Part shown: in pieces, positions 52,869 through 61,715 of the stretch
Numbering within the stretch: position 1 is the first letter of the stretch
How the letters are laid out: each line of letters opens with the position of its first letter
Assembly (NCBI RefSeq): GCF_004016505.1
Contig: NZ_SACR01000001.1
Span: 372,001 to 436,000 of the forward strand
Origin: Rubrivivax rivuli
Lineage (GTDB): Bacteria; Pseudomonadota; Gammaproteobacteria; Burkholderiales; Burkholderiaceae_C
DNA: 64,000 nt
Direction of reading: 5' to 3'
Translations under genes and position numbers: made by a program
Notes under the pieces: generated by a model
Seen by the model: only the letters and a program-made list of their open reading frames with translations
Told to the model about the DNA's origin: nothing
Databases searched by the model: none

Positions 52869-53717
52869 ATGCTCATCACCATCGAACCCGGCGTGCGCCT
52901 GTTTGTCGACATCGAGGGCCCGGGTTTCGTGCCCGACGGCCCGCGCCTGCGCGAAAAGCCCACGCTCATCCTGCTGCACGGCGGCCCGGGCTACGACCAT
53001 TCCAGCTTCAAGCCGCTGTTCAGCCGCCTGGCCGACATCGCCCAGATCGTCTACGTCGATCACCGCGGCCACGGCCGCAGCAGCCGCCGGCCGGCGGCCG
53101 AGTGGACGCTGGACACCTTCGCCGACGACGTGGTGCGCCTGTGCGACGCCCTGGGCGTCGAGAAGCCCATCGTGCTGGGCCAGAGCTTCGGCGGCTTCGT
53201 CGCGCAGCGCTATTTGGCGCGCCACCCGGCGCACCCGGCCAAGGTGGTGCTCAGCAGCACCAGCCACCACCTGGGGCTGGAACGCAAGGTCGAAGCCTTC
53301 ACACGCTTCGGCGGGCCCGAGGCCGGCGCAGCGGCCCGCGCCTTCTGGACGAAACCCTGCCCCGAAACCTGGGCGCCCTACAACAGGCACTGCCGCGACG
53401 TCTACAACCCCACGCCCGGCGACCCGGTGGCGCGGGCGCGCACGCTGATGAACGAGGAGATCCTCTTCACCAGCGCCAGCGGCGAGCAGCAGACCATGCA
53501 GCTGCTGCCCGGCCTGGCGCGGGTTCAGTGCCCGGTGCTGGTGATGGCCGGCGAGCTCGACCCCGTCACGCCGCTGGCCGACGCGCAGGAGATCGCGGCA
53601 GCCATCCCCCAGCCCTGGGGCCGGCTGGTCACCTTCCCGCGGGCCGGCCACGGCGCCTGGCGCGATTGCCCCGATGAAGCCATGGCGCTGCTGCGCCAGT
53701 TCATCACGGCAGCCTGA
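52869..53717 (+). CDS. Alpha/beta hydrolase (prolyl-iminopeptidase-like)
   Basis: 282 residues from the ATG at 52869. LILLHGGPGYDHSSF is the oxyanion-hole motif of the iminopeptidase-like group, GQSFGGFVAQRYL is the nucleophile elbow, and GELDPVTP and AGHGAW supply the acid and base. There is no signal peptide. The real substrate could be a lactone or ester linked to the neighbouring catabolic operon. Its last 14 bases overlap the end of the convergent OmpA gene. Confidence 0.9.
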   Translation: MLITIEPGVRLFVDIEGPGFVPDGPRLREKPTLILLHGGPGYDHSSFKPLFSRLADIAQIVYVDHRGHGRSSRRPAAEWTLDTFADDVVRLCDALGVEKPIVLGQSFGGFVAQRYLARHPAHPAKVVLSSTSHHLGLERKVEAFTRFGGPEAGAAARAFWTKPCPETWAPYNRHCRDVYNPTPGDPVARARTLMNEEILFTSASGEQQTMQLLPGLARVQCPVLVMAGELDPVTPLADAQEIAAAIPQPWGRLVTFPRAGHGAWRDCPDEAMALLRQFITAA

Positions 53718-54393
53718 GTTCGGCGCGGCGGTTCTTCGCCCAGGCCTCTGGCGTGCGCGCGGGGTCCACGGGGCGCGTGTCGCCGAAGCTCACGGCCTCC
53801 AGGCGTTCGGGCGCCACGCCCAGCAGCGCCAGCGCCTTCACCACCGCCTCGGCGCGCTTCTGGCCGAGCGCGAGGTTGTATTCGCTGCCACCGCGCTCGT
53901 CGGCATGGCCTTCCACCACCACGCGCTGGCCGGGCTGGGCCTTCAGGGCCGCGGCGTGGGCTTCCAGCAGCGTGAGGAAGCCGGGCTCGAGCTCGTAGCT
54001 GTCGAAGGCGAACTGCACGGTGCGCGCCTCGGGCGGCAGTGCTGCGGCCGCGGGTGCCCCGGCCGCAGCCGAAGCCGCCGTTGCCGGCGCAGGGGCCGCC
54101 ACGGGCCTGACGGTGGAGGCCGCCGTGCCACCAGCCGCTGCCGGCGGGCCGCCCGCAGCGGGCCGTGTCGCCGCCCGCTGCGCGTTGGCCTGGCGGCGCG
54201 CCGCGGCCGTGGCTTCTTCTTGCGCCTTGGCCGCCGCTTCGGCCTCGGGCGTGGCCCAGACCGTGGTGCTGGGCGTGCGCGTGACGACGGCGCTGCGATC
54301 GTCGGGCGGCAGCGGCTGCGTGGCGCAGCCCGCCAGCACGAGCATCGTGGCCAGGCTGGCTGGCAGAAGGAGGCGGGGCAGGGTCGGTTTCAT
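53704..54393 (-). CDS. OmpA/Pal-family lipoprotein
   Basis: 229 residues from the ATG at 54393. The lipobox LVLAGC puts the acylated Cys at 23. An Ala-rich linker (about 45-120) leads to the OmpA peptidoglycan-binding domain (about 125-229) with VVVEGHADERGGSEYNLALGQKRAEAV and NRRAELRL. It tethers the outer membrane to peptidoglycan. It is not next to a tol cluster, so it is probably a Pal-like paralogue rather than Pal itself. Confidence 0.92.
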   Translation of the reverse strand: MKPTLPRLLLPASLATMLVLAGCATQPLPPDDRSAVVTRTPSTTVWATPEAEAAAKAQEEATAAARRQANAQRAATRPAAGGPPAAAGGTAASTVRPVAAPAPATAASAAAGAPAAAALPPEARTVQFAFDSYELEPGFLTLLEAHAAALKAQPGQRVVVEGHADERGGSEYNLALGQKRAEAVVKALALLGVAPERLEAVSFGDTRPVDPARTPEAWAKNRRAELRLP

Positions 54394-54429
54394 GGTCTGG
54401 GGCCTAGGGGCGGCAATGCGGGCGCGTCG

Positions 54430-54453
54430 GTCAGAGGGTCAGACCGTCAGACG
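54430..54453. repeat. Three tandem copies of an 8-base unit
   Basis: GTCAGA recurs at 54430, 54438 and 54446, an 8-base period in the gap between the carboxymuconolactone-decarboxylase-like and OmpA genes. The last copy covers the upstream gene's stop codon. Probably a slippage product. Confidence 0.35.
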
Positions 54454-54824
54454 CCCAGGTCCTTGAACACCTCGCGGGCGTTGCGGAAGCTGTCCACCGC
54501 GGCAGGCACGCCGCAATAGATGGCCGTCTGCATCAGCACCTCGCGGATCTCTTCTTTCGTCACGCCGTTGTTCAGCGCGCCCTGCACGTGCAGCTTCAGC
54601 TCGTGCGGCCGGTTCAGCGCCGTCAGCATGGCCAGGTTGAGCATGCTGCGCGTGCGCCGGTCCAGGCCCGGGCGGTTCCACACGTCGCCCCAGCAGTATT
54701 CCGTCACCAGCTCCTGCAGCGGGCGGTTGAAGTCATCAGCGTTGGCGATGGCCGCGTCGACGTAGGCGGCGCCCAGCACCTCGCGGCGGGTCTGCAGGCC
54801 TTGCTGGAAGAGATCGGGGTTCAT
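54447..54824 (-). CDS. Carboxymuconolactone-decarboxylase-family protein
   Basis: 125 residues from the ATG at 54824, the size of PcaC. The family motif runs WNRPGLDRRTRSMLNLAMLTALNRPHELKLHVQGALNNGVTKEEI, with the conserved His pair, then TAIYCGVPAAVDSF. PcaC decarboxylates 4-carboxymuconolactone in protocatechuate breakdown, but no other pca genes are near and the family also includes peroxidase-like members. Function beyond the family is open. Confidence 0.88.
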   Translation of the reverse strand: MNPDLFQQGLQTRREVLGAAYVDAAIANADDFNRPLQELVTEYCWGDVWNRPGLDRRTRSMLNLAMLTALNRPHELKLHVQGALNNGVTKEEIREVLMQTAIYCGVPAAVDSFRNAREVFKDLGV

Positions 54825-54950
54825 GCGCGGTGGGCTCCGGGTTGGTTGGGGATGCCGGATTCTGTGGCGAGCATCGCGGGCCGGCGCCGCGGCCACCATC
54901 CCGCGCTTGGCAACCCGCGTTTGGAAACTCGCGCCTGGCAGCCCGCGCGC

Positions 54951-56021
54951 TCATCGCCCCACCAGCCCCAGCGCCAGCAGGCTGCGCGCGGTGTCCAGCA
55001 CGGTGTCTTCCACCGGGCGCGGCTGCCAGCCCAGCACCGCCTGCGCATGCGCGCTGCTGGCGTGGCGCTCGGCGCCCAGCTCGCCGGCCACCGCGCGCAC
55101 CTGCGGGTGCAAGAGCGCGGCCAGGCGCACCAGGGCATCGGGCGCGCGCCAGCGCGTGACGCGGCGCGCGTCGGCACCCAGTTCGCGGCGCAGCAGCTGC
55201 GCCAGCTCGAAGAGCTTCATGAAACGACCGCTGGCGATGAAACGTTCACCGGCCAGGCCGGGGGCGGTGAGCGCGCGCAGGTGCAGCTCGGCCACGTCGC
55301 GCGCGTCCACCACGCCGAAGCCGATGTCGGGGCAGGCCGGGATGCGGCCCTGGAGCAGGCGCCGCACGATCTCCACCGAGGCCGAGTGGTCGGGCCCCCA
55401 CACCGGGCCCAGCACCACCGAGGGGTTGATGCTGCAGAACTCCAGCCCGCCCCCTTCGGCCGCCACCCAGGCGCGCGCGGCGCGCTCGGCCAGTGTCTTG
55501 GCACGGATGTAGGGCGTGGCGCCGGGCCAGTCGTCGGGGGTCCAGTCGGCCTCGGTGAGGTGGTGCACGCCGCGCCCGCGGCCGTAGGCGATGGCGGCGG
55601 TGCTGGAGGTCATCACCACGCGCCGCACCCCGGCCGCGCGCGCGGCGCGCAGCACACGCAGGGTGCCTTCGCGCGCGGGGACGATGAGCTCGTCCGCATC
55701 GCGCGGCTGCCCCACCGGCAAGGGCGAGGCCACGTGCAGCACATGGCTGCAGCCGGCGGCAGCTTCGGCCCAGCCGTCGTCGGCCGTCAGCTCGGCCCGG
55801 TGGCAGTGCAGGGCGCCGTCGTCCACGCCCGGCTCGCCGCACAGGGGCGCATGCAGCGCGGCGCGCAGGGCCTGCTCGCGGGCGGGCTGGCGCAGCGTGG
55901 CGTGCACGGCCCAGCCCGCGGCCAGCAGCCGGCGCAGCAGGAACATCGCGAGGTAGCCGGTGCCGCCCGTGAGCAACACACGGCGGGGCGGCAGGGGCGG
56001 GGCGGTGGCGGCAGGTGTCAT
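54951..56021 (-). CDS. NAD(P)-dependent epimerase / dihydroflavonol-reductase-like
   Basis: 356 residues. The Rossmann start is VLLTGGTGYLAMFLLRRLL, with the last Gly of GxxGxxG replaced by Ala. The catalytic YxxxK is seen in PYIRAKTLAE, and VMTSSTAAIAYG carries the usual Ser. It is an extended short-chain dehydrogenase of the 3-beta-HSD/dihydroflavonol reductase type. The substrate is unknown. It is divergent from the sigma factor, 72 bases away. Confidence 0.88.
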   Translation of the reverse strand: MTPAATAPPLPPRRVLLTGGTGYLAMFLLRRLLAAGWAVHATLRQPAREQALRAALHAPLCGEPGVDDGALHCHRAELTADDGWAEAAAGCSHVLHVASPLPVGQPRDADELIVPAREGTLRVLRAARAAGVRRVVMTSSTAAIAYGRGRGVHHLTEADWTPDDWPGATPYIRAKTLAERAARAWVAAEGGGLEFCSINPSVVLGPVWGPDHSASVEIVRRLLQGRIPACPDIGFGVVDARDVAELHLRALTAPGLAGERFIASGRFMKLFELAQLLRRELGADARRVTRWRAPDALVRLAALLHPQVRAVAGELGAERHASSAHAQAVLGWQPRPVEDTVLDTARSLLALGLVGR

Positions 56022-56093
56022 GAAAGGCCGGGTGGGTTCGGGGCGGTGGCATCATGCGCTGCCAAGCCCGGCCACCCTGCCCTGCAAGCCCCG

Positions 56094-56666
56094 GTGTACA
56101 CAGAACTCGAAGATCCTGAACTCGTGGAGCGCTGCCGCCAGGGCGAGCAAGGCGCCTGGAGCACGCTCGTGCGCCGCTACCAGCGCCTGGTCTACACCGT
56201 GCCGCGCACGGCCGGGCTGCCCGAAGAGCAGGCGGCCGATGTCTTCCAGTTCACCTTCGAGCGGCTGCACCAGCACCTGGCGCGGCTGGAAGACGGTTCG
56301 CGCGTGCGGGCCTGGCTGGTGACCACGGCCAAGCGCGAGACGCTGCGCCTGCTGGCCGAGAACCGCCACTACGACACCGCCCTGCCGGCCTCCGCCGAAG
56401 CGCCCGACGAAGACCCGCTGGCCGCGCTGCCCGACCCGGCTCCGCTGCAGGACGAGCAGCTCTCGGCGCTGCAGCAGCACCACCGCCTGCGCGAGGCGGT
56501 GGACCGCCTGGAACCCGCGGCGCGCCAGTTCATCGAACTGCTCTTCCTGCAGGACGAGCCCCTGCCCTATGCCGAGATCGCGCGGCGGCTGCAGATCCCC
56601 GAAGGCAGCATCGGCCCCACGCGGGCGCGCTGCCTGGCCAAATTGCGCAAGCTGATGGGGAATTGA
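56094..56666 (+). CDS. Sigma-70-family (ECF-like) RNA polymerase sigma factor
   Basis: 190 residues from a GTG at 56094; no in-frame ATG is close. Region 2 (about 5-85) has ELVERCRQGEQGAWSTLVRRYQRLVY and VFQFTFERLHQHL. Region 4 (about 130-188) has LEPAARQFIELLFLQDEPLPYAEIARRLQIPEGSIGPTRARCLAKLR, the -35-binding helix-turn-helix. There is no anti-sigma with the usual membrane helix beside it. The next genes encode a beta-rich protein, a TPR-CHAT protein and a subtilisin. A short uORF from an ATG at 56054 overlaps its start. Confidence 0.9.
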   Translation: MYTELEDPELVERCRQGEQGAWSTLVRRYQRLVYTVPRTAGLPEEQAADVFQFTFERLHQHLARLEDGSRVRAWLVTTAKRETLRLLAENRHYDTALPASAEAPDEDPLAALPDPAPLQDEQLSALQQHHRLREAVDRLEPAARQFIELLFLQDEPLPYAEIARRLQIPEGSIGPTRARCLAKLRKLMGN

Positions 56667-56759
56667 GATGCAGGCATGTATTTACCGGCCGGGCCGGCCC
56701 TCGGTGGCTGGCACCGCAGCCTTGCCGCCCCTCCACGCCCTTGCCGCCACCCCTGCGCC

Positions 56760-57338
56760 ATGAACCAGCCACCGAACCCCGCCGAAGACGATGACGAGGC
56801 CCTCGCGGCCGCGCTGGGCGCCAGCCGCGTGCTGCAGGACGCGCCCGAGGCGCTGGTGCTGCGCGCCATCGGCCTGTGGCAGCAGCCGGCGGCCGTGCCG
56901 GTGTCCGCCGCGCCCGCTGCCGTGGCCTCGGCCCTGGGCGGGCTGCGCCGGCTGGTGGCCACCCTCGTCTTCGACAGCCTCGACCACGGCGCGCTGGCGG
57001 GCGGCCGCCGCGGTGCGGCCACGCTGGGGCACCTGGCGGCGCGGCAGCTGCTGTACTCCACCGAAGGCCGCGACATCGACCTGCGCCTCACGCCCCTGGA
57101 CGGCGGCGCGCGCTGGGTGCTCAGCGGCCAGGTGCTCGGCCCCGAGCTCAGCGGCCGGGCCGAGCTGCGGCCCGCCCCGGCGGCCGACACGGCCGCAGCG
57201 TCCCCGCTGCAGGTGGTGCCCTGGAACGAACTCGCCGAGTTCGAGTTCGCCCCCATGGAAGCCGGCCCCTGCCACCTGGTGCTGAGCGCGGCCGACTGGA
57301 CGGTGGAACTGGGCTTGTTCGTGCGGGCGGCGCCCTGA
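56760..57338 (+). CDS. Soluble beta-rich protein between sigma and CHAT genes
   Basis: 192 residues from the ATG at 56760, 93 bases after the sigma stop. An acidic helical start (about 1-75) precedes a beta-rich half: RQLLYSTEGRDIDLRLTP, WVLSGQVLGPELSG, NELAEFEFAPMEAGPCHLVLSAADWTVELGLFV, which looks like an Ig or prealbumin-type sandwich. There is no membrane helix or zinc motif of usual anti-sigma factors. Position makes a sigma-binding or protease-substrate role possible, but that is only inference. Confidence 0.8.
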   Translation: MNQPPNPAEDDDEALAAALGASRVLQDAPEALVLRAIGLWQQPAAVPVSAAPAAVASALGGLRRLVATLVFDSLDHGALAGGRRGAATLGHLAARQLLYSTEGRDIDLRLTPLDGGARWVLSGQVLGPELSGRAELRPAPAADTAAASPLQVVPWNELAEFEFAPMEAGPCHLVLSAADWTVELGLFVRAAP

Positions 57339-57376
57339 ACCCCGCTCGCTGACCGCCGAGCCTTGGGCGCCGGGCC

Positions 57377-60127
57377 GTGAGCGACACCCCGCAAGCCACC
57401 GGCTGGGCGCTGAAGGCGGCCTGCTACGAGGCCTGGCACCGCGACCCCGCGGCTTCGCGTGCGGCGGCCGCCGAGCTGGCGCTGCTGGCCGCCGCCCATG
57501 CCGACAGCGACGAGTTGCAGGCCCTGGCCGCCTGGACGGCCGGCATCGCCGCGCTGACCGAGGGCCGGCTGCCCGATGCGCTGGGCCGTCTGCAGCGCGC
57601 GCAAGCCGCCTTCGAGGCGCGCGGCGAGCCCGGCCGCGCGGCCGAGACGCGCGTGCCGCAGATCGGCGTGCTGGCCATGCTGGGCCGCGAGGCCGAAGCC
57701 CAGGCCTGCGCTGAAGGCGCGCTGGCGCAGTTCATCGCGGCCGGCGACGTGCGCTCGGCCGGCAAGGTGGAGCTGAACCTGGGCAGCGTGCTCTTCCGGC
57801 AAGACCGCCACGCCGAGGCCGAGCCGCACTTCCGCCGCGCCGCGCTGCGTTTCGCGCAGACGGGCGATGCCGAGCTGAGCATCGGCGCCGATGTCGCGCT
57901 GGCCAACCTGCTGGGCTGGCAGTTCCGCTTCGACGAGGCGCTGCAGATGTACGAACGCGCGCGCCTGCGCGCGTTGCCGCGCGGGCTGCACGTGCTGGTG
58001 GCGCAGGTGCACCAGGGCGTGGGCCAGATCGAGATGCACCGCGGCCACGGCCAGCGCGCGCTGCAGGAGCTGGCCGCCGCGGCACGGCTGGTGGCCGAGA
58101 GCGGCGCGCCGCCACAGCGCCGCATCGAGGCCGAGGCTGCGCTGGCCGACGCCTACCTCGGCGTACGCCTGCGCGCCGAGGCCGTGAGCCTGTACGACGC
58201 GCTGGTGCAGGAGGCGCTGACCTTCGGGCTGCCCACCGAACGCGCCTGGGCCACGCTGCAACGGGCCCGCGCCCACGCGCAGCTGGGCGATGCCACCGCC
58301 GCCACGGCCGGCTTCGCGCAGGCCGAGGCCCTCTACACCGAGGCCGGCAACGGCCCGGTGCTGGGCCTCATCGCGCTGGAACAGGGGCGCCTGGCACTGG
58401 CGCAAGGCGATGCCGCCACGGCACGCGCCTGCGCGCAACGGGCGCAGACGGCACTGCAAGGCAGCGGCCTGCTGGCCTGGCAGCTGGAAGCCCAGGTGCT
58501 GGGCGCGGATGCCGATGCCGCGGCCGGCGCGCACGAGAGCGCCGCGGCCGCCTACCGGGCGGTGCTGGCCGCGGCCACCGGCGCGCCGGCGCTGCCGCAG
58601 CTGGCCTGGCCCTGCCACGCCGGGCTGGGCGCCCTGGCGCAGGCCAGCGGCGATCTGGCCGGCGCCCGCCACGCGTACGAGCAGGCCCTGGCCGTGCTTG
58701 AAGACCTGCGCGCCGCGCTGCCCGGCGACGAGCTGCGCAGCGCCCAGGCCGAAGCCGGCAGCACCGTGCACGACGGCCTGGTGGCCGTGGCCCAGGCCCA
58801 GGGCTCGCCGCTGCAGCTGCTGGTGGACATGGAGCGCGGCCGCGCGCGCAGCCTGGCGCTGGCCCTGGCCGAGCTGCAGGCGCCGGTGGCCCCCACCGCG
58901 CAAGGCCCCGAGGCGGCGCACCTGCAGTGGCTGCGCCAGCAATGGCGCCAGACGCTGAGCGAGGGCGATGCCGAGCGCGCCCCCGCGCTGGCGGCCCGCG
59001 TGCAGGCGCTGGAGCAGAAGCTGCTGGAGGCGCACCGGCGCAGCAGCCTGGGCCAGCCCCTGCCGGCCGGCAGCGGCCCGGCGGTGCCCCTGGGGCCCGG
59101 CTTCGGCGCCGACGACCTGCCCGCGCTGCAGGCCGCCCTGGGCCCCGACCGGGCGCTGGTGGCCTACCACCTGCAGGGCGACACGCTGCTGGCCTGCGTG
59201 GTCACCGCCGAGGGTGTGGCGCACCGCGCCTGGGCGGCGCCCGGTGTGGCGGGCCAGGTGCGCGCGCTGCGCTTCCAGATGGATGCGCTGCGCCATGGCG
59301 ACGTGCTGGCCCAGCGCCACGGCGCGCTGCTGCTCGAACGGGTGCGCCACCGCCTGCAGGCGCTGCACGCCGCGCTGTGGGCGCCCTTGCTGCCGCTGCT
59401 GGGCGGGCGCACGCGCTGCGTGCTGCTGCCGCACCGCGACCTGCACGCCGTGCCCTTCGCCGCGCTGCACGACGGCCGGCACTGGCTGGTGCAGCACACC
59501 GAGCTGGCCTGGGCCCCCAGCGCCGCCGTGTGGCTGGCGCTGCAGCAGCGGCCGGCGCCCCGCTACGAACGCGCGCTGGTGCTGGGCGTGGGCGACCCCC
59601 AACTGCCGCAGGTGGAGGTGGAAGCGCAGCAGGTGGCCGCGGCTTTCGGCGCGGGCGGCGAGCTGCTGCTGGGCGCAGCCGCCACCCGCGCCGCGCTGGG
59701 CCGCGCCGCCGCCACGGCCGACGTGCTGCACCTGGCCTGCCACGGCCAGTTCCGCGCCGACAACCCGGCCTTCTCATCGGTGCTGCTCGGCGACGGGCCG
59801 CTGACGCTGCTGGAGCTGGCGCAGCTGCAGTTGCCAGCCGGGCTGGTGGCGCTGTCGGCCTGCGAAACCGGGGCCAGCCGCGTGGCACCCGGCGAAGAAC
59901 TGCAAGGCCTGGTGCGCAGCTGCCTGCGCGGCGGCGCGGGCACGGTGCTGGCCACCTTCTGGCCGGTGGAAGACCGCGCCACGGCCGCGCTGGCCCTGCG
60001 CTTCTATGCCGGCCTGCACGAAGGCCTGGGGCCGGCCGGCGCGCTGCAGCGCGCGCAGGCCGAGGCGGCGCAGGCCGGTCATCATCCCTACGCATGGGCC
60101 GGCTTCGCGCTGCATGGGCGGGCCTGA
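57377..60127 (+). CDS. TPR-CHAT caspase-like protein
   Basis: 916 residues from a GTG at 57377. Residues about 30-480 are helical repeats of the TPR type (ADVALANLLGWQFRFDEALQMYERA, LALAQGDAATARACAQRA and others). The C-terminal CHAT domain (about 600-915) has the cysteine-protease dyad: H789 in LHLACHGQFR and C829 in ALSACETGAS, then GAGTVLATFWPVED. CHAT proteins such as separase-like and type III-E Csx29 proteins cut partner proteins when triggered. The neighbouring sigma and beta-rich protein are candidate partners. Confidence 0.93.
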   Translation: MSDTPQATGWALKAACYEAWHRDPAASRAAAAELALLAAAHADSDELQALAAWTAGIAALTEGRLPDALGRLQRAQAAFEARGEPGRAAETRVPQIGVLAMLGREAEAQACAEGALAQFIAAGDVRSAGKVELNLGSVLFRQDRHAEAEPHFRRAALRFAQTGDAELSIGADVALANLLGWQFRFDEALQMYERARLRALPRGLHVLVAQVHQGVGQIEMHRGHGQRALQELAAAARLVAESGAPPQRRIEAEAALADAYLGVRLRAEAVSLYDALVQEALTFGLPTERAWATLQRARAHAQLGDATAATAGFAQAEALYTEAGNGPVLGLIALEQGRLALAQGDAATARACAQRAQTALQGSGLLAWQLEAQVLGADADAAAGAHESAAAAYRAVLAAATGAPALPQLAWPCHAGLGALAQASGDLAGARHAYEQALAVLEDLRAALPGDELRSAQAEAGSTVHDGLVAVAQAQGSPLQLLVDMERGRARSLALALAELQAPVAPTAQGPEAAHLQWLRQQWRQTLSEGDAERAPALAARVQALEQKLLEAHRRSSLGQPLPAGSGPAVPLGPGFGADDLPALQAALGPDRALVAYHLQGDTLLACVVTAEGVAHRAWAAPGVAGQVRALRFQMDALRHGDVLAQRHGALLLERVRHRLQALHAALWAPLLPLLGGRTRCVLLPHRDLHAVPFAALHDGRHWLVQHTELAWAPSAAVWLALQQRPAPRYERALVLGVGDPQLPQVEVEAQQVAAAFGAGGELLLGAAATRAALGRAAATADVLHLACHGQFRADNPAFSSVLLGDGPLTLLELAQLQLPAGLVALSACETGASRVAPGEELQGLVRSCLRGGAGTVLATFWPVEDRATAALALRFYAGLHEGLGPAGALQRAQAEAAQAGHHPYAWAGFALHGRA

Positions 60128-60160
60128 GACGGGCAGGCTGCCTGCCGTCCGCCGCCACAG

Positions 60161-60191
60161 GCGCCGGCGCTGTATCAGGCAGCGCCGGCGC
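60161..60191. terminator. Strong hairpin between CHAT and subtilisin genes
   Basis: GCGCCGGCGCTG and CAGCGCCGGCGC pair perfectly over 12 bases with loop TATCAGG. A second imperfect stem, GACGGGCAGG/CCTGCCGTC, precedes it at 60128-60149. No T run follows, so it may attenuate rather than fully stop transcription into the subtilisin gene. Confidence 0.55.
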
Positions 60192-60236
60192 GGCTCTGTG
60201 CACCACGGCACAACCGCCAGGCCCCGAAACAGACCC

Positions 60237-61658
60237 ATGAAAACCGTCCCCTCCCGCCGCCCCCAAGCCTGCACCCGACCGAAGCGGGCCACCGCCCTGC
60301 GCGCGTGCGCCGCTGCCGCCGCGCTGCTGATGCTGGCCGCCTGCGGCGGGGGTGGCGGTGGCGACAGCGCGCCTGTGGCCAACCCACCGCCCACCACGCC
60401 CACCCCGGCCGCCGGCCCCGTGGTGCTGGTGCAGGTGGCCACCGGCACCGACGTGGCCGCGCTCGCCCGCGCGCGCAACGCCACCGTGGCCGAGCAGTTC
60501 GGCCGCCGCCCCATCTACCGCCTGCAGCTGCCCGCCGGCGCCAACGCCGACACCGTGGCCGCTGCGCTGGCCACCACCCCGGGCGTGGTCTTCGCCGAGC
60601 CCGATCTGCCCAACGAGACGCCGGAGACCACGCGCAACACCGTCTGGGTGATCGGCGGCGACAGCGGCACCTACGCCACGCAATGGGCCCCGCAGACCCT
60701 GCGCCTGGCCGATGCCCACACCCGCAGCACCGGCGCCGGCGTGCGCGTGGCCGTGCTCGACACCGGCATCGACGCCACCCACCCCGCCTTCGCCGGCCGC
60801 CTGGCGCGCCGCGCCGACGGCAGCCTGCTGGGCCGCGACTTCGTCGACGACGACGACAACCCGGCCGAAGAAGGCAGCCGCAGCGACACCGGCTACGGCC
60901 ACGGCACGCACGTGGCCGGCCTCGTGGCGCTGGCCGCGCCGGGCGCGATGCTCATGCCGCTGCGTGTGCTCGACCGCGCCGGTCGCGGCAACGCCTGGGT
61001 GCTGGCCGAGGCCCTGGCCTGGGCCGTGGACCCCGACGCCAACCCCGCCACTGACGACGGCGCCCACGTCATCAACATGAGCCTGGGCAGCACCCGCCCC
61101 ACGCGCCTGCTGGCCGTGGCCGTGGCGCTGGCCAACTGCGAGTTCAGCGACGACGACGACAACTTCAAGGACGCCGGCTTCGACGACGACCGCGCCCGCT
61201 GCACGCAGGGCCGCAACGCGGCCGTGATCTCCGCGGCGGGCAACGCGGGCAGCCCCGACGAGCGCGTCTACCCCGCTGCCGAGAGCGCGCCCGGCACGCG
61301 CGCGGTGGGCGCCACCTCACAGGCGCAGCGCCTCGCTGCCTTCTCCAACTCGGGCGGCTGGATCAAGCTGGCCGCGCCGGGCGAGCTGATCGTCAGCGCC
61401 GTGCCCGGCGGGGGCTACGGCACGTGGTCGGGCACCTCGATGGCCGCACCGCTGGCCGCGGGCACCGCGGCGCTGGTGCTGGGCACGCCCAGCCCCAGCC
61501 CCGTGCCCGGCGCCACGGCGCTGCGCCAGTGGCGCGCCGAAGACCTGATGAAGCGCCTGGAAGACCGCAGCAAGCCGGTGTGCGGGGCCGCGCTCCGGCA
61601 GATCGACGCCGCGGCGGCCGTCAGCAACACGCCGGCGCCGGCGCCCGCCTGCCCCTGA
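60237..61658 (+). CDS. Subtilisin-like (S8) serine peptidase lipoprotein
   Basis: 473 residues from the ATG at 60237. The signal peptide ends in LMLAAC (Cys36), so it is an outer-membrane or inner-membrane lipoprotein. An I9-like prodomain (about 60-125) precedes the S8 domain with D175 (VAVLDTGID), H222 (GHGTHVAGL) and S401 (GTSMAAP). Acidic DDDD loops could bind calcium. It is probably autoprocessed and active in the periplasm or outside. It follows the CHAT gene by 109 bases. Confidence 0.93.
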   Translation: MKTVPSRRPQACTRPKRATALRACAAAAALLMLAACGGGGGGDSAPVANPPPTTPTPAAGPVVLVQVATGTDVAALARARNATVAEQFGRRPIYRLQLPAGANADTVAAALATTPGVVFAEPDLPNETPETTRNTVWVIGGDSGTYATQWAPQTLRLADAHTRSTGAGVRVAVLDTGIDATHPAFAGRLARRADGSLLGRDFVDDDDNPAEEGSRSDTGYGHGTHVAGLVALAAPGAMLMPLRVLDRAGRGNAWVLAEALAWAVDPDANPATDDGAHVINMSLGSTRPTRLLAVAVALANCEFSDDDDNFKDAGFDDDRARCTQGRNAAVISAAGNAGSPDERVYPAAESAPGTRAVGATSQAQRLAAFSNSGGWIKLAAPGELIVSAVPGGGYGTWSGTSMAAPLAAGTAALVLGTPSPSPVPGATALRQWRAEDLMKRLEDRSKPVCGAALRQIDAAAAVSNTPAPAPACP

Positions 61659-61715
61659 TGCCCGGCACTTTTTCTCACCCGGCTTGACGCCGGTCCAGGC
61701 GGCGGCAGACCGCCA

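Noticed and set aside
56567..59743. A 1058-codon minus-strand frame opposite the CHAT gene
   Set aside because: Gln/Arg/Gly/His-rich, no motif; the plus strand has TPR and CHAT signatures.
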